DNA of 64,000 bases from Sepioteuthis lessoniana (GCA_963585895.1 OY757916.1:23955336-24019335); one strand, 5' to 3'. Shown: positions 43,271 through 54,491, counted from the stretch's first letter. Notes: generated by a model not told the origin, from the sequence alone. Made by a program: numbers and translations.

Positions 43271-43693
43271 AAATGAAACCCAGTTTCTTCCATGCAGTGG
43301 TCACATTGATACTGCTATATGGATGCACTACATGGACTCTAACAAAATGGCTGGAGAAGAAGCTAGACGGCAATTACACAAGAATACTGCGAGCAATCTT
43401 GAACAAGTCCCGGCAGCAACACCCCACAAGACACCAACTGTACGGCCACCTGCCTCCTATCACGAAAACTAGACAAACCAGACATGCAGGACACTGCTGG
43501 AGAAGCAGGGACGAACTCATAAGTGATGTACTCTTATGGACCCCCACATATGGCTGAGCAAAAACAGGACGACCTGCACGAACATACATTCAGCAACTAT
43601 GTGAGGATACGGGATGTAGCCCAGAAGACCTGCCAGAGGCGATGAACGATAGGGAAAAGTGGCGAGAGAGGGTCAGGGATATCTGTGCTACAA
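43270..43693 (+). pseudogene. RTE-like LINE, 3' coding end
   Basis: Mostly open: KPSFFHAVVTLILLYGCTTW, LEKKLDGNYTRILRAILNKS, QLYGHLPPITKTRQTRHAGH, WRSRDELISDVLLWTPTYG, then a stop, then CEDTGCSPEDLPEAMNDREK and RERVRDICA. It is the best-preserved C-terminus in the window. The (ATG)n terminus is missing because a SINE-A begins directly after it. Confidence 0.9.
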
Positions 43694-43902
43694 GGAGAGA
43701 GTGCCAACGGTATAATGGCTAAAGTACGAGACTATAGCATCAAAGTCAGCAAAGTCACTCTTGAGCAAATGCCCTTAGGAAAGATATGAACCTTCTTATC
43801 CAACCAGCTATGGTTTAAATAGTAACAATGCCTTTGTTTTACTAGATGATTTTGGCTTTAGATAATCCATGAAGTTTGCTTGGCCATTAAGAACAGAGAA
43901 AA
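43694..43902 (+). repeat. SINE-A, near full-length, diverged
   Basis: Head GAGTGCCAACGGTATAATGG, body ATGCCCTTAGGAAAGATATG, and tail stem reduced to TGGCTTTAGATAATCC...TTGGCCATTAAG. Confidence 0.78.
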
Positions 43903-44071
43903 AGGCAAACGAAAAGTGAACATTCTAACATAAGAGGAGTTTGAACTTTCTTCTGACAAATTTGCACATTAGCCACCATGCCAGAGACTCTCCCCTTGAT
44001 TAATTAATTGATTGATTGATTTAAATGGCACATCAATTTACCTCAGTTAGTTTAGTTAAGAAATCTCATAC

Positions 44072-44964
44072 TGTAACGTAATTGGAGGTGCCCGTGGTGT
44101 AATGGTTATCGTCGTAGGAAATGGACATGGTGACACGAGTTCAAATCTTGGACAAGACTGATTGCATTTCACATAGCACTAATACCCTTGGGAAACGTAT
44201 GAATCCTATTATTCTCCCTCCAGCTATGGGTAAATAGTAGGGCAGACTGGGTTCTTCAGGCTTGGTGAGGCAGCTAGTCTAGGAGAAGGAAAACTCTGAA
44301 TTCAAACCTGTTAAACTCTGCTTAAAAATTGACCTTGTGTCATATCCTGCCCGAGCGGAGGGGTTGGTAAATATTATACTCTAACGTAATTGAACAACTC
44401 ATAGAAAATTGAAATTGAATGAATGAATAAATGAATTAGAAAATAAAGCAGACAGTCTCCGAATAGCCAGGCCAAAGCACTCATGGTAATTAAAAATAAC
44501 AAGAAAAAAAACCTGAGGGTTCAAAATCTTGTATGCAAGTGCGGAGCAGGTGGAAGTGAATATTTCTGCCCCTGATACAACAAGTGGAAATGAGGGGAAG
44601 ACTCATGTCTTTTTGGGAGTTGACAGCAAGATATGATAAGGTAAAGAAGGACAGTTGAACACCAGCCCCGAAGATGTGGGGAGGCAAAAATTTACAAGAC
44701 CCAGTTTTATGGGGTGCACTCCAAAGGGAGTGGGGTCTTAGACGAGACCCAGTCGGCAAGCATGCCAGAAACAGGTAAAAATTCAAGGTCTATGTCTCTC
44801 TTTCTCGCCATATGTTGCTCATCTTTGTCTTGTTGATGTGGCCATCTTGTTTTCTATACTCTCTTTCTCCCAACAGTTACCTACAAGTTGCTGTTGTCAA
44901 TAAACCTCTGGATAATTATACTGAGTTCCTTGCGTTTGTCAACTTTTACCATGGCAGGGTTACA
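44072..44964 (+). mobile_element. Possible LTR, family L6, interrupted by SINE-B
   Basis: Ends TGTAACGTAATTG (44072) and GCAGGGTTACA (44964) form a TGTAAC/GTTACA inverted pair. AATAAACCTCTGG near the right end could be a polyadenylation signal. A SINE-B lies near the left end. No target duplication is visible, so this is tentative. The ORFs inside are not genes. Confidence 0.4.
44085..44375 (+). repeat. SINE-B, full-length, 17-bp target-site duplication
   Basis: ATACTGTAACGTAATTG at 44068-44084 and ATACTCTAACGTAATTG at 44376-44392, with one mismatch. Complete head and 3' end. The best-bounded SINE-B in the window. Confidence 0.94.
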
Positions 44965-45359
44965 TTGGGGTATAAATTCTCTTTGGTACTATACATCATA
45001 AGTTTATGTATACATTTTTATGTTGTTGTTTAAGAGAATTTTTTTGCTGTTTTTCTGCGGACAGAATTCCTTTCTAATATACATATTTCAAACACAATTC
45101 TATTGCTTCTAGTACCCTGATACAAGTAATTCATTCCCAAATATATGACTATTTAGGTTTAACAATATACATCTATTTGCACAGTTATATAATATCAAAC
45201 ATTCCTACATTATATAAATATTTTACACATAAATGTATTCAAACTCCTACTACCAAGGTCTACCTCTTGACCAAATTTCACAACATAAATAATATATACC
45301 CAAAAGAATATGCCACCGGGTGGTTAATAAATACAACAATAATTACATTTTGAAAGTAA
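44965..45359. other. Unrecognised AT-rich DNA
   Basis: No gene or repeat recognised. Confidence 0.5.
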
Positions 45360-45633
45360 GTGAAGTAAAATTGGCGACCGTAGTCGAAGGCAACCAAAAG
45401 GCTCCCTTTTCAATAGCTACTACACCGAGGAGTAGGGGAGGGTGCTACTCCTTTCCCAGGATTGCTCCACTTTACCCTCAATACATACCTTATATTGCTG
45501 AGTGTTAAGCAAAGAGGTATCAAGTACCATTTTTAAAGTCTTTGGTATGACGTGACCAGAGATTGAACTCAGGTCTCCCGAGCCATTGGCAAACACTCTA
45601 CCCACAAGGCCAATGAGCCGGTCAGTAAGATTT
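45360..45633 (-). repeat. SINE-C, full-length
   Basis: 3' end GTGAAGTAAAATTGGCGACC at the left; head at the right, CAAGGCCAATGAGCCGGTC. The B-box is degraded (AGATTGAACTC). Confidence 0.9.
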
Positions 45634-45734
45634 GATATTGTAGTTTTGTAAATAAATCTAGCAACACATTACAAAAATCTGTTAATGATTTGAAAAGATA
45701 TTTTTTCTTTCAAACTTTATCCATATTAGTACCA

Positions 45735-46548
45735 TAGTATGGCAGGACCACTTGGACTTTAAAAGAAATGCCAGGGAAAAAAGCTAAATGGAAACTACAC
45801 AAGTATAGTCAGTTTAATTCTAGTTGCTCTTTTTGGTGTGACTTAGCAAGTTTTTTCTGATAAAATAAAGCAAGAATTCTTGTAGCTGTGCCAGTTTTAC
45901 TATGTAATTACACCATTTGGATTCTAATTAAATTCTTTGAGGAAATGCTACACAAGAACTATACAAGGATGTTGCATGATGCTTTCAATAAATTCTGGAA
46001 GCAGCAGCTCTCAAAACAGCCACTTATGTCCCATTTCACAGACCCTCCAATTAAGACAAGCATGACATGCTGGCAAAATAGGGATAAACTTAGCAACATT
46101 CTTTCATAGACTACTACACATGGACACACCAGTATTGGTTGACCATAGAGGACCAATCAAATGCAATGGCTGTTAGGGACTGTTGTACTCCCTACGTAAT
46201 GGACTTGCCCTCCTCCGTAAATACACATTAACAAGAGCATCAAAGGGAGTGCACCAATCAGCGTGACACAATCATGTGTTACACCATTTGCGTAGTGGAT
46301 GGATAGTCACTACCACACTGGACTCTCAGCTTTATACTAACTAACTACACTGTTTAACAAAGTTCACTTGTATCTTGTTTCTTTTACTTGAATATATATG
46401 TTTTTCTATCAAACCTTTTGAGCTCCCCGTGTCTTTCTTTGGTCAGCATCACAACAGGGACCAAAGGTGAGAAAGAGTCAAAAGAATCTGTGCTACACAA
46501 TGATAATGATGATGATAACAATAATTATGATGATGATGATAAATCACT
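45735..46548 (+). pseudogene. RTE-like LINE, diverged 3' end, split by a solo LTR
   Basis: 45745-45800 gives TTWTLK..PGKKLNGNYTS. 45885-46110 gives VLLCNYTIWILIKFFEEMLH, NYTRMLHDAFNKFWKQQLSK and CWQNRDKLSNILS. After the LTR, MAVRDQR-stop-ERVKRICAT is followed by the (ATG)n-type terminus at 46500-46545. The two N-terminal pieces overlap in the family alignment, so either two copies or a duplication is involved. Diverged and inactive. Confidence 0.8.
46181..46456 (+). mobile_element. Solo LTR, family L4
   Basis: 276 bp, TGTTGTACTCCC...GCATCACAACA, flanked by GGGAC at 46176-46180 and 46457-46461. Excision joins ATGGCTGTTAGGGAC to CAAAGG and restores the LINE C-terminal AMNDRExWRERVRD-like reading. 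The right end (GTGTCTTTCTTTGG...CACAACA) resembles the L3 end (GTGTCTTTCGTACGG...CACAACA), so L3 and L4 may be related. Confidence 0.88.
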
Positions 46549-47340
46549 AAAATATCTGATTAAAACCAGTTCCATTTCAACAGCTTAAACTTGGAACAAT
46601 TCCAAGTTTACACAGGTGAAAATATTATTTTGAAATACAACAGACAAAATGTATGTTAAACAATACAACTGTGAGTGTCATTACTTTTGCCTCTATGACA
46701 AAAGCCCTTCCCAAAATAAATGTTTCTCTGTATTTCGTTCCGCAGCCTCGCAATATGTTTTTGGTGTTAAATTGTTTAAAACGTACTATTTCCTTCGGTA
46801 GTCATTCTCCAATCTACTAATCGGTAATGGAAAGTGGGGTGTGGCTGACGAAAAATATCGGCCCTCACTGCAATGTTCTCTACACACAAGTGGAAGAAGG
46901 GATATATTTACTTCTAGGTTGTTAAGTACTTTAGCATACCACACGATACTCACAAAACCTGGTTGACAATCATGTAGAGGTGCTTCAGTATCTGAATGTA
47001 TTAACTTAGGACAGTGTCTATGCTGGACAATTGCATTTGGGAACACATCTTTTGTGCCATAATCTTTAGTTATAAACCTTAACAATAAAAGGATGATAGT
47101 ACATAAATAGATATGGATCGGACAAAAGGAATGTCTAAAAACATTTTGGGGATTGAATACTGACTGATGTCCAGTAGTCGATTCTCTTCTACTGTAAATC
47201 TTATGTCAGTAGAACTTATTTCATGAATGAGATTATTTTTCTGTAACAGCTGCATACCCTTTGCACTTCTGTTAGAACTATAATGCAGTGGAAAACAGAA
47301 GCCAAAATCTTCGAGGATGAGACGTAGCTTGAATGAAAAG
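46549..47340. other. Unrecognised; a 99-codon minus-strand frame
   Basis: The frame at 46786-47085 is not low-complexity but resembles nothing I know and has no supporting context. Not called as a gene. Confidence 0.4.
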
Positions 47341-47856
47341 ATTTCTTAGGTAAAAGAAGGAAGAGAAAAGTGATGAAACAAAAGAAAGAAAGAAAGAAAG
47401 AATCGAGGAAGAGTATAAGAAAATACAAAAAAGGAACGTGAATAAGTGAAAGAAAGAAAGAAAGAAAAACTTGAGGAAGAGAATAAGAAAATACAAAAAA
47501 AAGAAAGTGAATAAGTTAAGACAAGAAACAAAAGAAAGAAAGAAAGAAAGAAAGAGTTGAGGATGAGTATAAGAAAATACAAAAAAAGGAAAGTGAATAA
47601 GTTTAAGAAAGAAAGAAAGAAAGAAAGAGTTGAGGAAGAGATTAAAAAATAAAAACAGGAAAGGGAATAAGTTATGGCAAGAAAGAAAGAAACAAAGAAA
47701 CAATCAACCAACCAACCAACCAACCAAACAAACAAACAAACAAACAAACAAACCAAAACAGAAATTGTTGAAAAATAAGTCGGAAAAAAATTAAATGGGA
47801 AAATAAGTCAAGGAAGACAATAAAAAATAGGGAAAAAAATGAATGAGACAGTCGAA

Positions 47857-47899
<43 letters not shown>

Positions 47900-48330
47900 G
47901 AAGAAAGAAAGAACAATTGTTGAACAATTGTTGAAAAAAGTAAATGGAAAAAGGTGATGTGGAAGACAATTTAAAAAATTGGAAAAAAGTGAATCAGTGA
48001 AAGAAAGAAAGAAAGAAAGAAAAAAGAAGGAAAGAAAGAAAGAAAGAAAAAAAAGAAAGAAAGAAAAATACATTTGTTGAAAAATATATGGGAAAAAAGT
48101 AAAAGAAAAATGAGATGAGGAAGAGAACAAAAAAAAAGAGAAAAAATGAAAGGGAATAAGTTAACACAGAAAAAAATGGAAGAGGAAAAGACAAATCATT
48201 GAAGAATATAGGGAAAAAAGAAAATAGAGATATAATTGATAAAAGTGAAAGTGAAATGAAAGCGAATAAAGAAAGGAAAAAAAAGAAAGAAAGAAAAAAA
48301 GCGGATTTTGTAACCAATGGAAAATAATAG
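47341..48330. repeat. Polypurine GAAA array with 75-90-bp higher-order units and (AACC)n/(AAAC)n
   Basis: Four units combine (GAAA)n with GAGGAAGAGTATAAGAAAAT and a GTGAATAAGTT-type spacer, at about 47404, 47471, 47556 and 47628. (AACC)n and (AAAC)n follow at 47702-47757. Then come more GAAA runs with AACAATTGTTGAA spacers. Minus-strand frames up to 162 codons are artefacts. Confidence 0.92.
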
Positions 48331-48973
48331 ACAAATTTGAGATACAAGATAAAATGTGACAAAGGAATTCTGTAAAAAGAAAAAAAAAAAACCCCAAAAA
48401 AAACAGAAATGCAAAAAGTTGAAAAAAGGGAGAAAATAATGAAAAGAAACAAAGAAAGAAAGATTCCAATAAAAATACACACTCACACACACACACACAC
48501 ACACACACACATAATGAAAAGTATTTGAAAGAATGATGAAAGATTAAAAGAAAAGAAGGAAATGTAGGTAAAATGATTAGAAAGAGAGATGAAGAAAAAA
48601 AAAGAAGAAAAATATGGATTTTACAGACTTACCCTCTAGGGTATAAAACTAATGGCGAAGATAAAAATGATTGTCAAAACAAACCTTGAGTTCAATATTA
48701 CCATCATTGTTATCACTATTATTGTTGTTGTTATTGCTGCTGCTGCTGTTGTTGTTGTTGGTGTTGTTGTTGTTCTAGTCATTAATGTTGTCTTGTTTAC
48801 CAAAGTTATATGTTATATAATTGCGATAGATAAAAAAAAAAAAAAATGGAACCTTTGCCAGGAAAAAAAATTTGAAAAACAGGCAACAGACCCCAAAAAG
48901 ATATTTTCTCAATCAATTCATTTATCCTCAATCAGAAGATTTTCTCATTGGTTTGTATTTCTTTTCTCAACAG

Positions 48974-49011
<38 letters not shown>

Positions 49012-49050
49012 CAGAAAGTTCTCATTTCTTTCTTTTATAATTTTTTAACC

Positions 49051-49128
<78 letters not shown>

Positions 49129-49426
49129 CTGATACATGTGAGTGTTTAAACATTCTTTTTGTCATGTAACAAATGAATCAGAAACATTTAATATCCAACC
49201 CAATTAGTCATAATGAAATAAAAAAAATGATTTAATAAAAATAAAATAAAAATGAAGTAATAAACTGGCTTATTAAATAATATTTTTTTGTGTTTCATTG
49301 ACTTTAATCTGAAATTTACATGTGTCGTCAATTATGGCAACAAATTTCATTGCATTGTAAATAACTTTAATTATACATTCTAAACGGGAACTTGCAGATA
49401 AATAAATACATAGATAAATTTGCATC
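48331..49426. repeat. A-rich DNA with CA, GTT, TA and TG arrays
   Basis: (CA)n 48483-48511, GTT/GCT repeat 48718-48775, (TA)n 48977-49011 and (TG)n 49053-49124. 49125-49426 is unassigned. Confidence 0.85.
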
Positions 49427-49623
49427 GATCTATCTATCTATCTATCTATCTATCTAATTGTTTATCTATCTATCTATCTATCTAGTTGTCCATCTGTTTA
49501 CCTATCAGTCTCTTATCTATCTATCTATCTATCTATCTATCTGTTCATCTGTCTGTCTTTTATCTATCTATCGTTATACATATCTATCTATATATTTCTT
49601 TCTCTCTCTGTGCCAGTCCCTGT

Positions 49624-49673
<50 letters not shown>

Positions 49674-49741
49674 ATCTATCTATCTATCTAGTTGTCCATC
49701 TAGTTGCCTATCAGTCTCTTATCTATCTATCTGCATGTCTG

Positions 49742-49781
<40 letters not shown>

Positions 49782-49860
49782 TTGTCAGTCAGTGTGTTTG
49801 TTTGTAGGCCTATCTATCTGTCTGTCTGTTATCTATCTATCTATCTATCTATCTATCAAC
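49427..49860. repeat. (ATCT)n compound array with (CT)n core
   Basis: Blocks of ATCT, with variants GTCT and GTTG, surround (CT)n at 49628-49666. The segment around 49485-49560 (GTTGTCCATCTGTTTACCTA, then CAGTCTCTTATCTATCTA) is repeated in diverged form at about 49690-49740, so the compound unit itself was duplicated. Confidence 0.9.
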
Positions 49861-50117
49861 TGATGTTCCTAATACAAGCATACATATTATCTATCTTTCA
49901 CTTTTTCTATTTGTTCATACATCAGTTAATACTTAACTGAACTATGACAATAACTTTCACTTATCTCAACAAATATTTATTTTTCAACATTATCTTTTTG
50001 TCAATGCACTTAATCCAATACTTCCTTTTTCATCATTTAGATTAAACATTATGTGGCACTTATTCAGTAACTGAATGTTTATCAACATATTGATACCCAG
50101 TTTCACAGTACATATGT
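49861..50117. other. Unrecognised
   Basis: No feature seen. Confidence 0.45.
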
Positions 50118-50372
50118 ATTTGCCCGGCCTTCTGCACCAACTTGATGTGACAAAAGTTCAATTTTTTGGTGGAGTTGAAGAGATTTTAATTCAGAGTTTT
50201 CCTTCTCCTATACCGGTTGCCATACCAAGGTTAAAGAGCCCAGTCTGCTCTACTATTTTACCCATAGCTGGAGGGAGAATAATTGGATCCATAGCTTTCC
50301 AAATGGTATTAGCATTATGTGAATTCTAGTCAAGAATTTTCCTACGATGATACCCATTACACTATACCTCCA
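50118..50372 (-). repeat. SINE-B, diverged
   Basis: TTGCCCGGCCTTCTGCACC at the left, TTACCCATAGCTGGAGGGAG in the middle, and CCCATTACACTATACCTCC at the right (head). Part of the B-box region is deleted. Confidence 0.83.
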
Positions 50373-50469
50373 GTTTTTATGTATGTATGTATGTATGTAT
50401 GTCTGTAAATATATATATACATCCTTGTATATGTATGTGTATGTAAGTACGACTTGAAAGTTTGTGTAA

Positions 50470-50640
50470 CATGATCATTATTTGTCAAAGTTTTTTGATG
50501 AAGCTTGATAATTTTTATCATTTGGACTATCGTCTTTTTTTTATAGCTATATTCACAATGCTTTCACCAATGTGTCCTCTAAACTTCTTCAGGTGTTTCA
50601 TGTCAAACTCAGGAGTCCACACAAATTGAACCCTTTATTT
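50470..50640 (-). repeat. Penelope-like 3' fragment, minus orientation
   Basis: The minus strand gives ACACCTGAAGAAG, AAAAGACGATAGTCCAAATG, then ATTATCAAGCTTCATC, the same order as at 3640-3770. The GAAACG part is degraded. A plus-strand copy lies 250 bp to the right. Confidence 0.5.
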
Positions 50641-50734
50641 AATCCACAGGGCAGATTTTTCTAATTCCATAAGCCATAACCGGATACTAGTGTGAAGCTA
50701 TTGTTTGTATTTGTTATTTTTACCTGTCGTCAGG

Positions 50735-50800
50735 ATTGAACCTGCAACCACCAGATGATTTCTTTTAAAAGTTTGTCTACCAAAAGCCTGACTATAAGTA
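50735..50800 (-). repeat. tRNA-like scrap, possible fifth SINE head
   Basis: The minus strand reads TCAGGCTTTTGGTAGACAAA and then GTTGCAGGTTCAATCCTGAC, an A-box-like and a good B-box-like element at tRNA spacing. Only one copy, so the assignment is weak. Confidence 0.35.
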
Positions 50801-50884
50801 CAAATAACCAGGAATACTTACTATAGCTCAATACTTGTACTCGGTTATAGTTAAGAGAATTAGAACAATCTGCGATTCAGATAA

Positions 50885-51015
50885 AAGGATTCAGTTCAAA
50901 GTTCTATAGAGGCTTCTGAGTTCAACAAAAAATATCTGAAGAAGACCAAAGGATGCATCAGCTGAAACATTGTGAATAAAACAATAAAAAGATGATAATA
51001 GTCTGAATACTCCAG
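50885..51015 (+). repeat. Penelope-like 3' fragment, plus orientation
   Basis: AGTTCAACAAAAAATATCTG leads to CTGAAGA (50936-50942), then GCTGAAACATTG, ACAATAAAAAGATGATAATA and GTCTGAATACTCC. Confidence 0.5.
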
Positions 51016-51138
51016 TATGAACATCTTGACCAATCACTTCATTTACTAAGCAAATTCCATATTTCATTAAATACTCACATTTCTCAAAATCCTTCCATCC
51101 AAAAATTTTCTGACCATTTTGGATATAAAAGTTTTCAA

Positions 51139-51142
<4 letters not shown>

Positions 51143-51192
<50 letters not shown>
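51143..51192. repeat. (CT)n microsatellite
   Basis: About 50 bp of CT. The Glu-Arg repeat frame on the minus strand is an artefact. Confidence 0.95.
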
Positions 51193-51197
<5 letters not shown>

Positions 51198-51317
51198 TAT
51201 ATATATAAATATATATTTATAAACTTTTGACCAACTTCATTTACTTGACCCACTCATTTCTAAGGGTTTCATGCCAGTGTAGTAATCTTCTGGGGGGAGG
51301 GATTTGCCTGACAGCAG

Positions 51318-52085
51318 CCATTGGAATACACCCTGCTAAAGGCTGATTGTTACAGCTAGTGAATTTCAAAAATGCAATCTGGATGTGAAGACACTTTAGA
51401 AGAATGATATGCAATAAAATTCTGTTTTACACTTGGAAAAAATGCCACAGAAACGTATGGAATACTTCAGACTGCTTTTCGACCATCTTGCATGAATTGA
51501 GCATCAGTTTTTGAATGGCATAAGAGATTCAAGGAAGGCAGGGAGTCTATGAGGAATGATTAGAGGTGTGGGAGGAGTAAGGAAGTCAATACACCAGAGT
51601 TAATTGGCAAAAGGGTTACGGTTAGGGTTACTATGTTGAGGTTTTAAGGGAGTTCAGGAGGAGATTCTGTCAGAAGAGGCCAGCACTTTTCAAATCGGGT
51701 CAGTGGCATTTCCACCAGGATAATGCACCAGTCCACAATTCCATCCTTGTCACAGACTATTTGACCAAGATGGGCATCAAGACAGTTCCTCAGCCTCCCT
51801 ACGCCTCTAGACCTTGCTCCTTATGACTTTTGGTTATTCCCTAAGCTCCGAGGTTGTTGTTATGAGACAACTGAGGAGATGAAAGAGGCTGTGATGAAGG
51901 TCATTGACATGCTCACACAAGAGGACTTCCATGGGGGCCTTCCAGAAGTTGTTGGAATGGTACAACAAGTGTATTGCAGCTGGAGGAGATTACTTTGAAG
52001 GGGACTAGAGTTTCATATGTGTACTATCAATAAAAGTGCCCATACAAAAAAAGTATGGAAACTTATTTAATGATCCTTGTATGTA
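51318..52085 (+). mobile_element. Mariner element, same internal deletion, 5' end lost
   Basis: Frames give IKFCFTLGKNATETYGILQT, then ASVFEWHKRFKEGRESM, then PELIGKRVTVRVTM at the TTAGGG-like junction (51614-51631), then FRRRFCQKRPALFKSG, HFHQDNAPVHNSIL and TKMGIKTVPQPPYAS. A frameshift follows and removes the PDLAPCDF block from frame. The 3' end AACTTATTTAATGATCC is at 52065-52083. Homology to the 42-kb copy starts at about 51318; its own 5' inverted repeat was not found. Confidence 0.83.
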
Positions 52086-52127
52086 TATGTATAAGAGTGT
52101 GTATATATATATATATATATATATACC

Positions 52128-52377
52128 CGTAGTGAAATTGTTGTATGAAATGGGCATGGCGACACGAGTTCAAATCCTGGACGAGACTGATCGCATTTCA
52201 CATAGCACTAATACTCTTTGAAAAGGTATGAATCCAATTATTCTCCCTCCAGCTATGGGTAAATAGTAGGGCAGACTAGGTTCTTCAGCCTCTGAAGGAA
52301 AACTCTGAATTCAAATATGTAAAACCCCGCAAAAAAATTGACCTTGTGTCATAACCTGCCCGAGCGGAGGGGTTGGT
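52128..52377 (+). repeat. SINE-B in an AT array, 5' truncated
   Basis: Starts CCGTAGTGAAATTGTTGTAT and ends CGGAGGGGTTGGTA, with TA arrays on both sides (52104-52125 and 52376-52403). The tandem AT prevents identifying the target duplication. Confidence 0.85.
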
Positions 52378-52404
52378 ATATATATATATATATATATATA
52401 TATT

Positions 52405-52613
52405 AACCAGCCCATTGGCATAATATTAAGACTATTTACTGAGGCTGAGTTATACCAAAGACTTAAGAAAATGGTACTTGATGCCTTCTTGCTTAACACT
52501 TAGCATTATAAGGTATAGATCAAGGGTGAGTGGAGTAATCAAAGGAAATGAGTAGCACCCTCCACTAACTTCAGTGTCGTAGCTATTGAAATAGGAGCCT
52601 GCAGTCAGTCAAC
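52405..52613 (+). repeat. SINE-C, internally shortened
   Basis: Head ACCAGCCCATTGGCATAATA, then a jump to GAGTTATACCAAAGACTTAA (the B-box region is lost), then the body to CAGTCAGTCAACTTA. Confidence 0.8.
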
Positions 52614-52617
52614 TTAC

Positions 52618-52652
<35 letters not shown>

Positions 52653-52708
52653 TAACAAAAAGGTAAATGCAAGTGAGAAAAGTTTGCTCAACACAACTAC
52701 ACCAGTAA

Positions 52709-52953
52709 GTAAAGTTGGCAAATTTAGTCAAGGGTGACCTGAAGGCTCTCTTTTAAATAGCAACTCCACAGAGTTGAAGGGCAGCGTGCTACTCTATTCC
52801 CTGAATTGCTTCACTTTACCCTTGATACGTACCTTGTATTGCTGAGTGTTAAGCAAGGAGGCATCAAGTAATACTTTTTGAGTTTTTGGTATGACTCAAT
52901 CTGGGATGGAACCCCAATCTCCCGAACCAGACCTACTCATTAGGCCTACACCA
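52709..52953 (-). repeat. SINE-C, near full-length
   Basis: 3' end TAAGTAAAGTTGGCAAATTT at the left; head at the right (CTACTCATTAGGCCTACACC). Confidence 0.88.
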
Positions 52954-53107
52954 AAGCAGGTATAAAACACCCAAAATATTAATTTTAAGTGTCTGGTGGT
53001 GTGCACAGTTATCAGACAGAAAATATTTTTGTCTTATTATTGTGTGCACTACTTGAAACTTAAAATAATGGACATGTAGTTTCAGAATATATTTATATAT
53101 ATATATA

Positions 53108-53692
53108 GGTTTGTTTTGGTTTGTTGGGTTTTATGGCATATCAACCTTTGTAGGTTATTTAATGCCAAATCCATTTTTATGTAAATAATCTGTTCTATTG
53201 AAAACAGTTCAGTTTAGCATAAGTACACAGTTTAATTGTCAAAAACATTTTCATTTCAAACTATTTAAGCAGTTATATGTAATAATTCAGTTAAGTGTAA
53301 ATACAGTTTTAAGGTCGAAAAACAGTTCTATTTGAAATAATTCAGTTAAGTATAAGCACGAAGTTTAAGTGTAAGTACAGTTTAATTGTCAAAAGCGTTT
53401 CTATTTCAAGCTATTCAGTTTACTCAATTCAGTTTAACATATGTATGCTGTTAGTTCTATTTAACCCATAGATAGGGCCCTATCAGTTGCTACCACTCCG
53501 GGCCAGAGTGGACCTGGGAGCTATGGCAATGAAGGGGTACTCTGCATTCCCCAAAGCTCCAGTACTGCTGGAACCTCACCATCAGATTGTTTAGTGTCAT
53601 ATCCAGGACACTCGTTGGGGGGGGCTTACCTCTCTGCAGAGGTGCAGTCAGTGTATTCTACAGCCCCAGCTGACTGGGCAATATATATATAT
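53108..53692 (-). repeat. SINE-D, full-length
   Basis: Tail GGGTTTTATGGCATATCAAC at 53127; body modules; head ending AGCTGACTGGGCA at about 53690. Bounded by TA arrays on both sides. Confidence 0.9.
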
Positions 53693-53706
53693 ATATATAT
53701 ATCAAT

Positions 53707-53777
53707 GTTTTGTTTCTTTGTTTGATGATGTATCAGCCTGCATGGGTTATTTAATGCCAAAGCCACCCTTGTATATA
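53707..53777 (-). repeat. SINE-A tail fragment
   Basis: TTTCTTTGTTTGATGATGTA through AATGCCAAAGCCACCCTTGT on the plus strand. Confidence 0.75.
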
Positions 53778-53899
53778 TCAATGTATGTTGGTATGGTTTT
53801 ATGCATAAATGTTTGAATGTCTATGCATATACAAATACAGGCACAAATATGTCTGCATTGGCATATATACTTTAAATATAAACATCCTTTATATTTATC

Positions 53900-53900
53900 T

Positions 53901-53956
<56 letters not shown>

Positions 53957-54328
53957 TCATCATCATCATGTTGTGCCACTAGCACGGATATCCCTTACCC
54001 TCTCTCCCCACTTCTCCCAATCATTCATCACCTCTAGCAGGTCTTCAGGGCTACATCCCATATCCTCACATAGCTGCTTTATGTATGTTCTAGCTGGTCA
54101 TCCTGCTTTGGCTTGGCCATATGCGGAGGTCCATAGGAGTACATCACTTATGAGTGTGTTCTTGCTTCTCCAGCAGTATCCTGCATGTCTGGTTCATCTA
54201 ACTTGGATAGTTTTCATGATGGGAGGCAGGTGGCCGTATAGTTGATGCCTTGTGGGGTGTTGCTGCCAGGACTTGTTCAATATTGCTCGCAATGTGTAAT
54301 TGCCGTCTAGCTTCTTTTCCAGCCATTA
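53900..54328 (-). pseudogene. RTE-like LINE 3' end next to an AT array
   Basis: (TA)n occupies 53904-53954; the LINE terminus (ATC on plus) starts at 53955. The minus strand encodes the family's C-terminus to about NGLEKKLDGN at 54328. TG/TA microsatellites follow to 54435. Confidence 0.87.
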
Positions 54329-54491
54329 TATATGTATATATGTGTGCGTATGCATATATACATGTGCGTGTGTGTGTGTCTGTCTGTCTGTGTGTCTGTG
54401 TATGTTTGTGTATGTGTCTGTGTGTGTGAGTGCTCATCTATACAAAAGCAATATATATATTAAGTTCTGTTGAATTAAAGAAAGATAGTGT

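Noticed and set aside
43273-43589. 94-codon frame as a host gene
   Set aside because: It is the C-terminus of the RTE-like LINE, with eight related fragments in this window.
46786-47085. 99-codon minus-strand frame, not low-complexity
   Set aside because: No recognised motif and no splice or conservation evidence available here.
47278-48510. Overlapping minus-strand frames of 104-162 codons rich in Phe/Leu/Ser
   Set aside because: Same cause: a polypurine array read from the other strand. The hydrophobic look is not evidence of membrane proteins.
49458-49940. Frames with Ser-Ile-Tyr-Leu repeats
   Set aside because: Direct translation of (ATCT)n.
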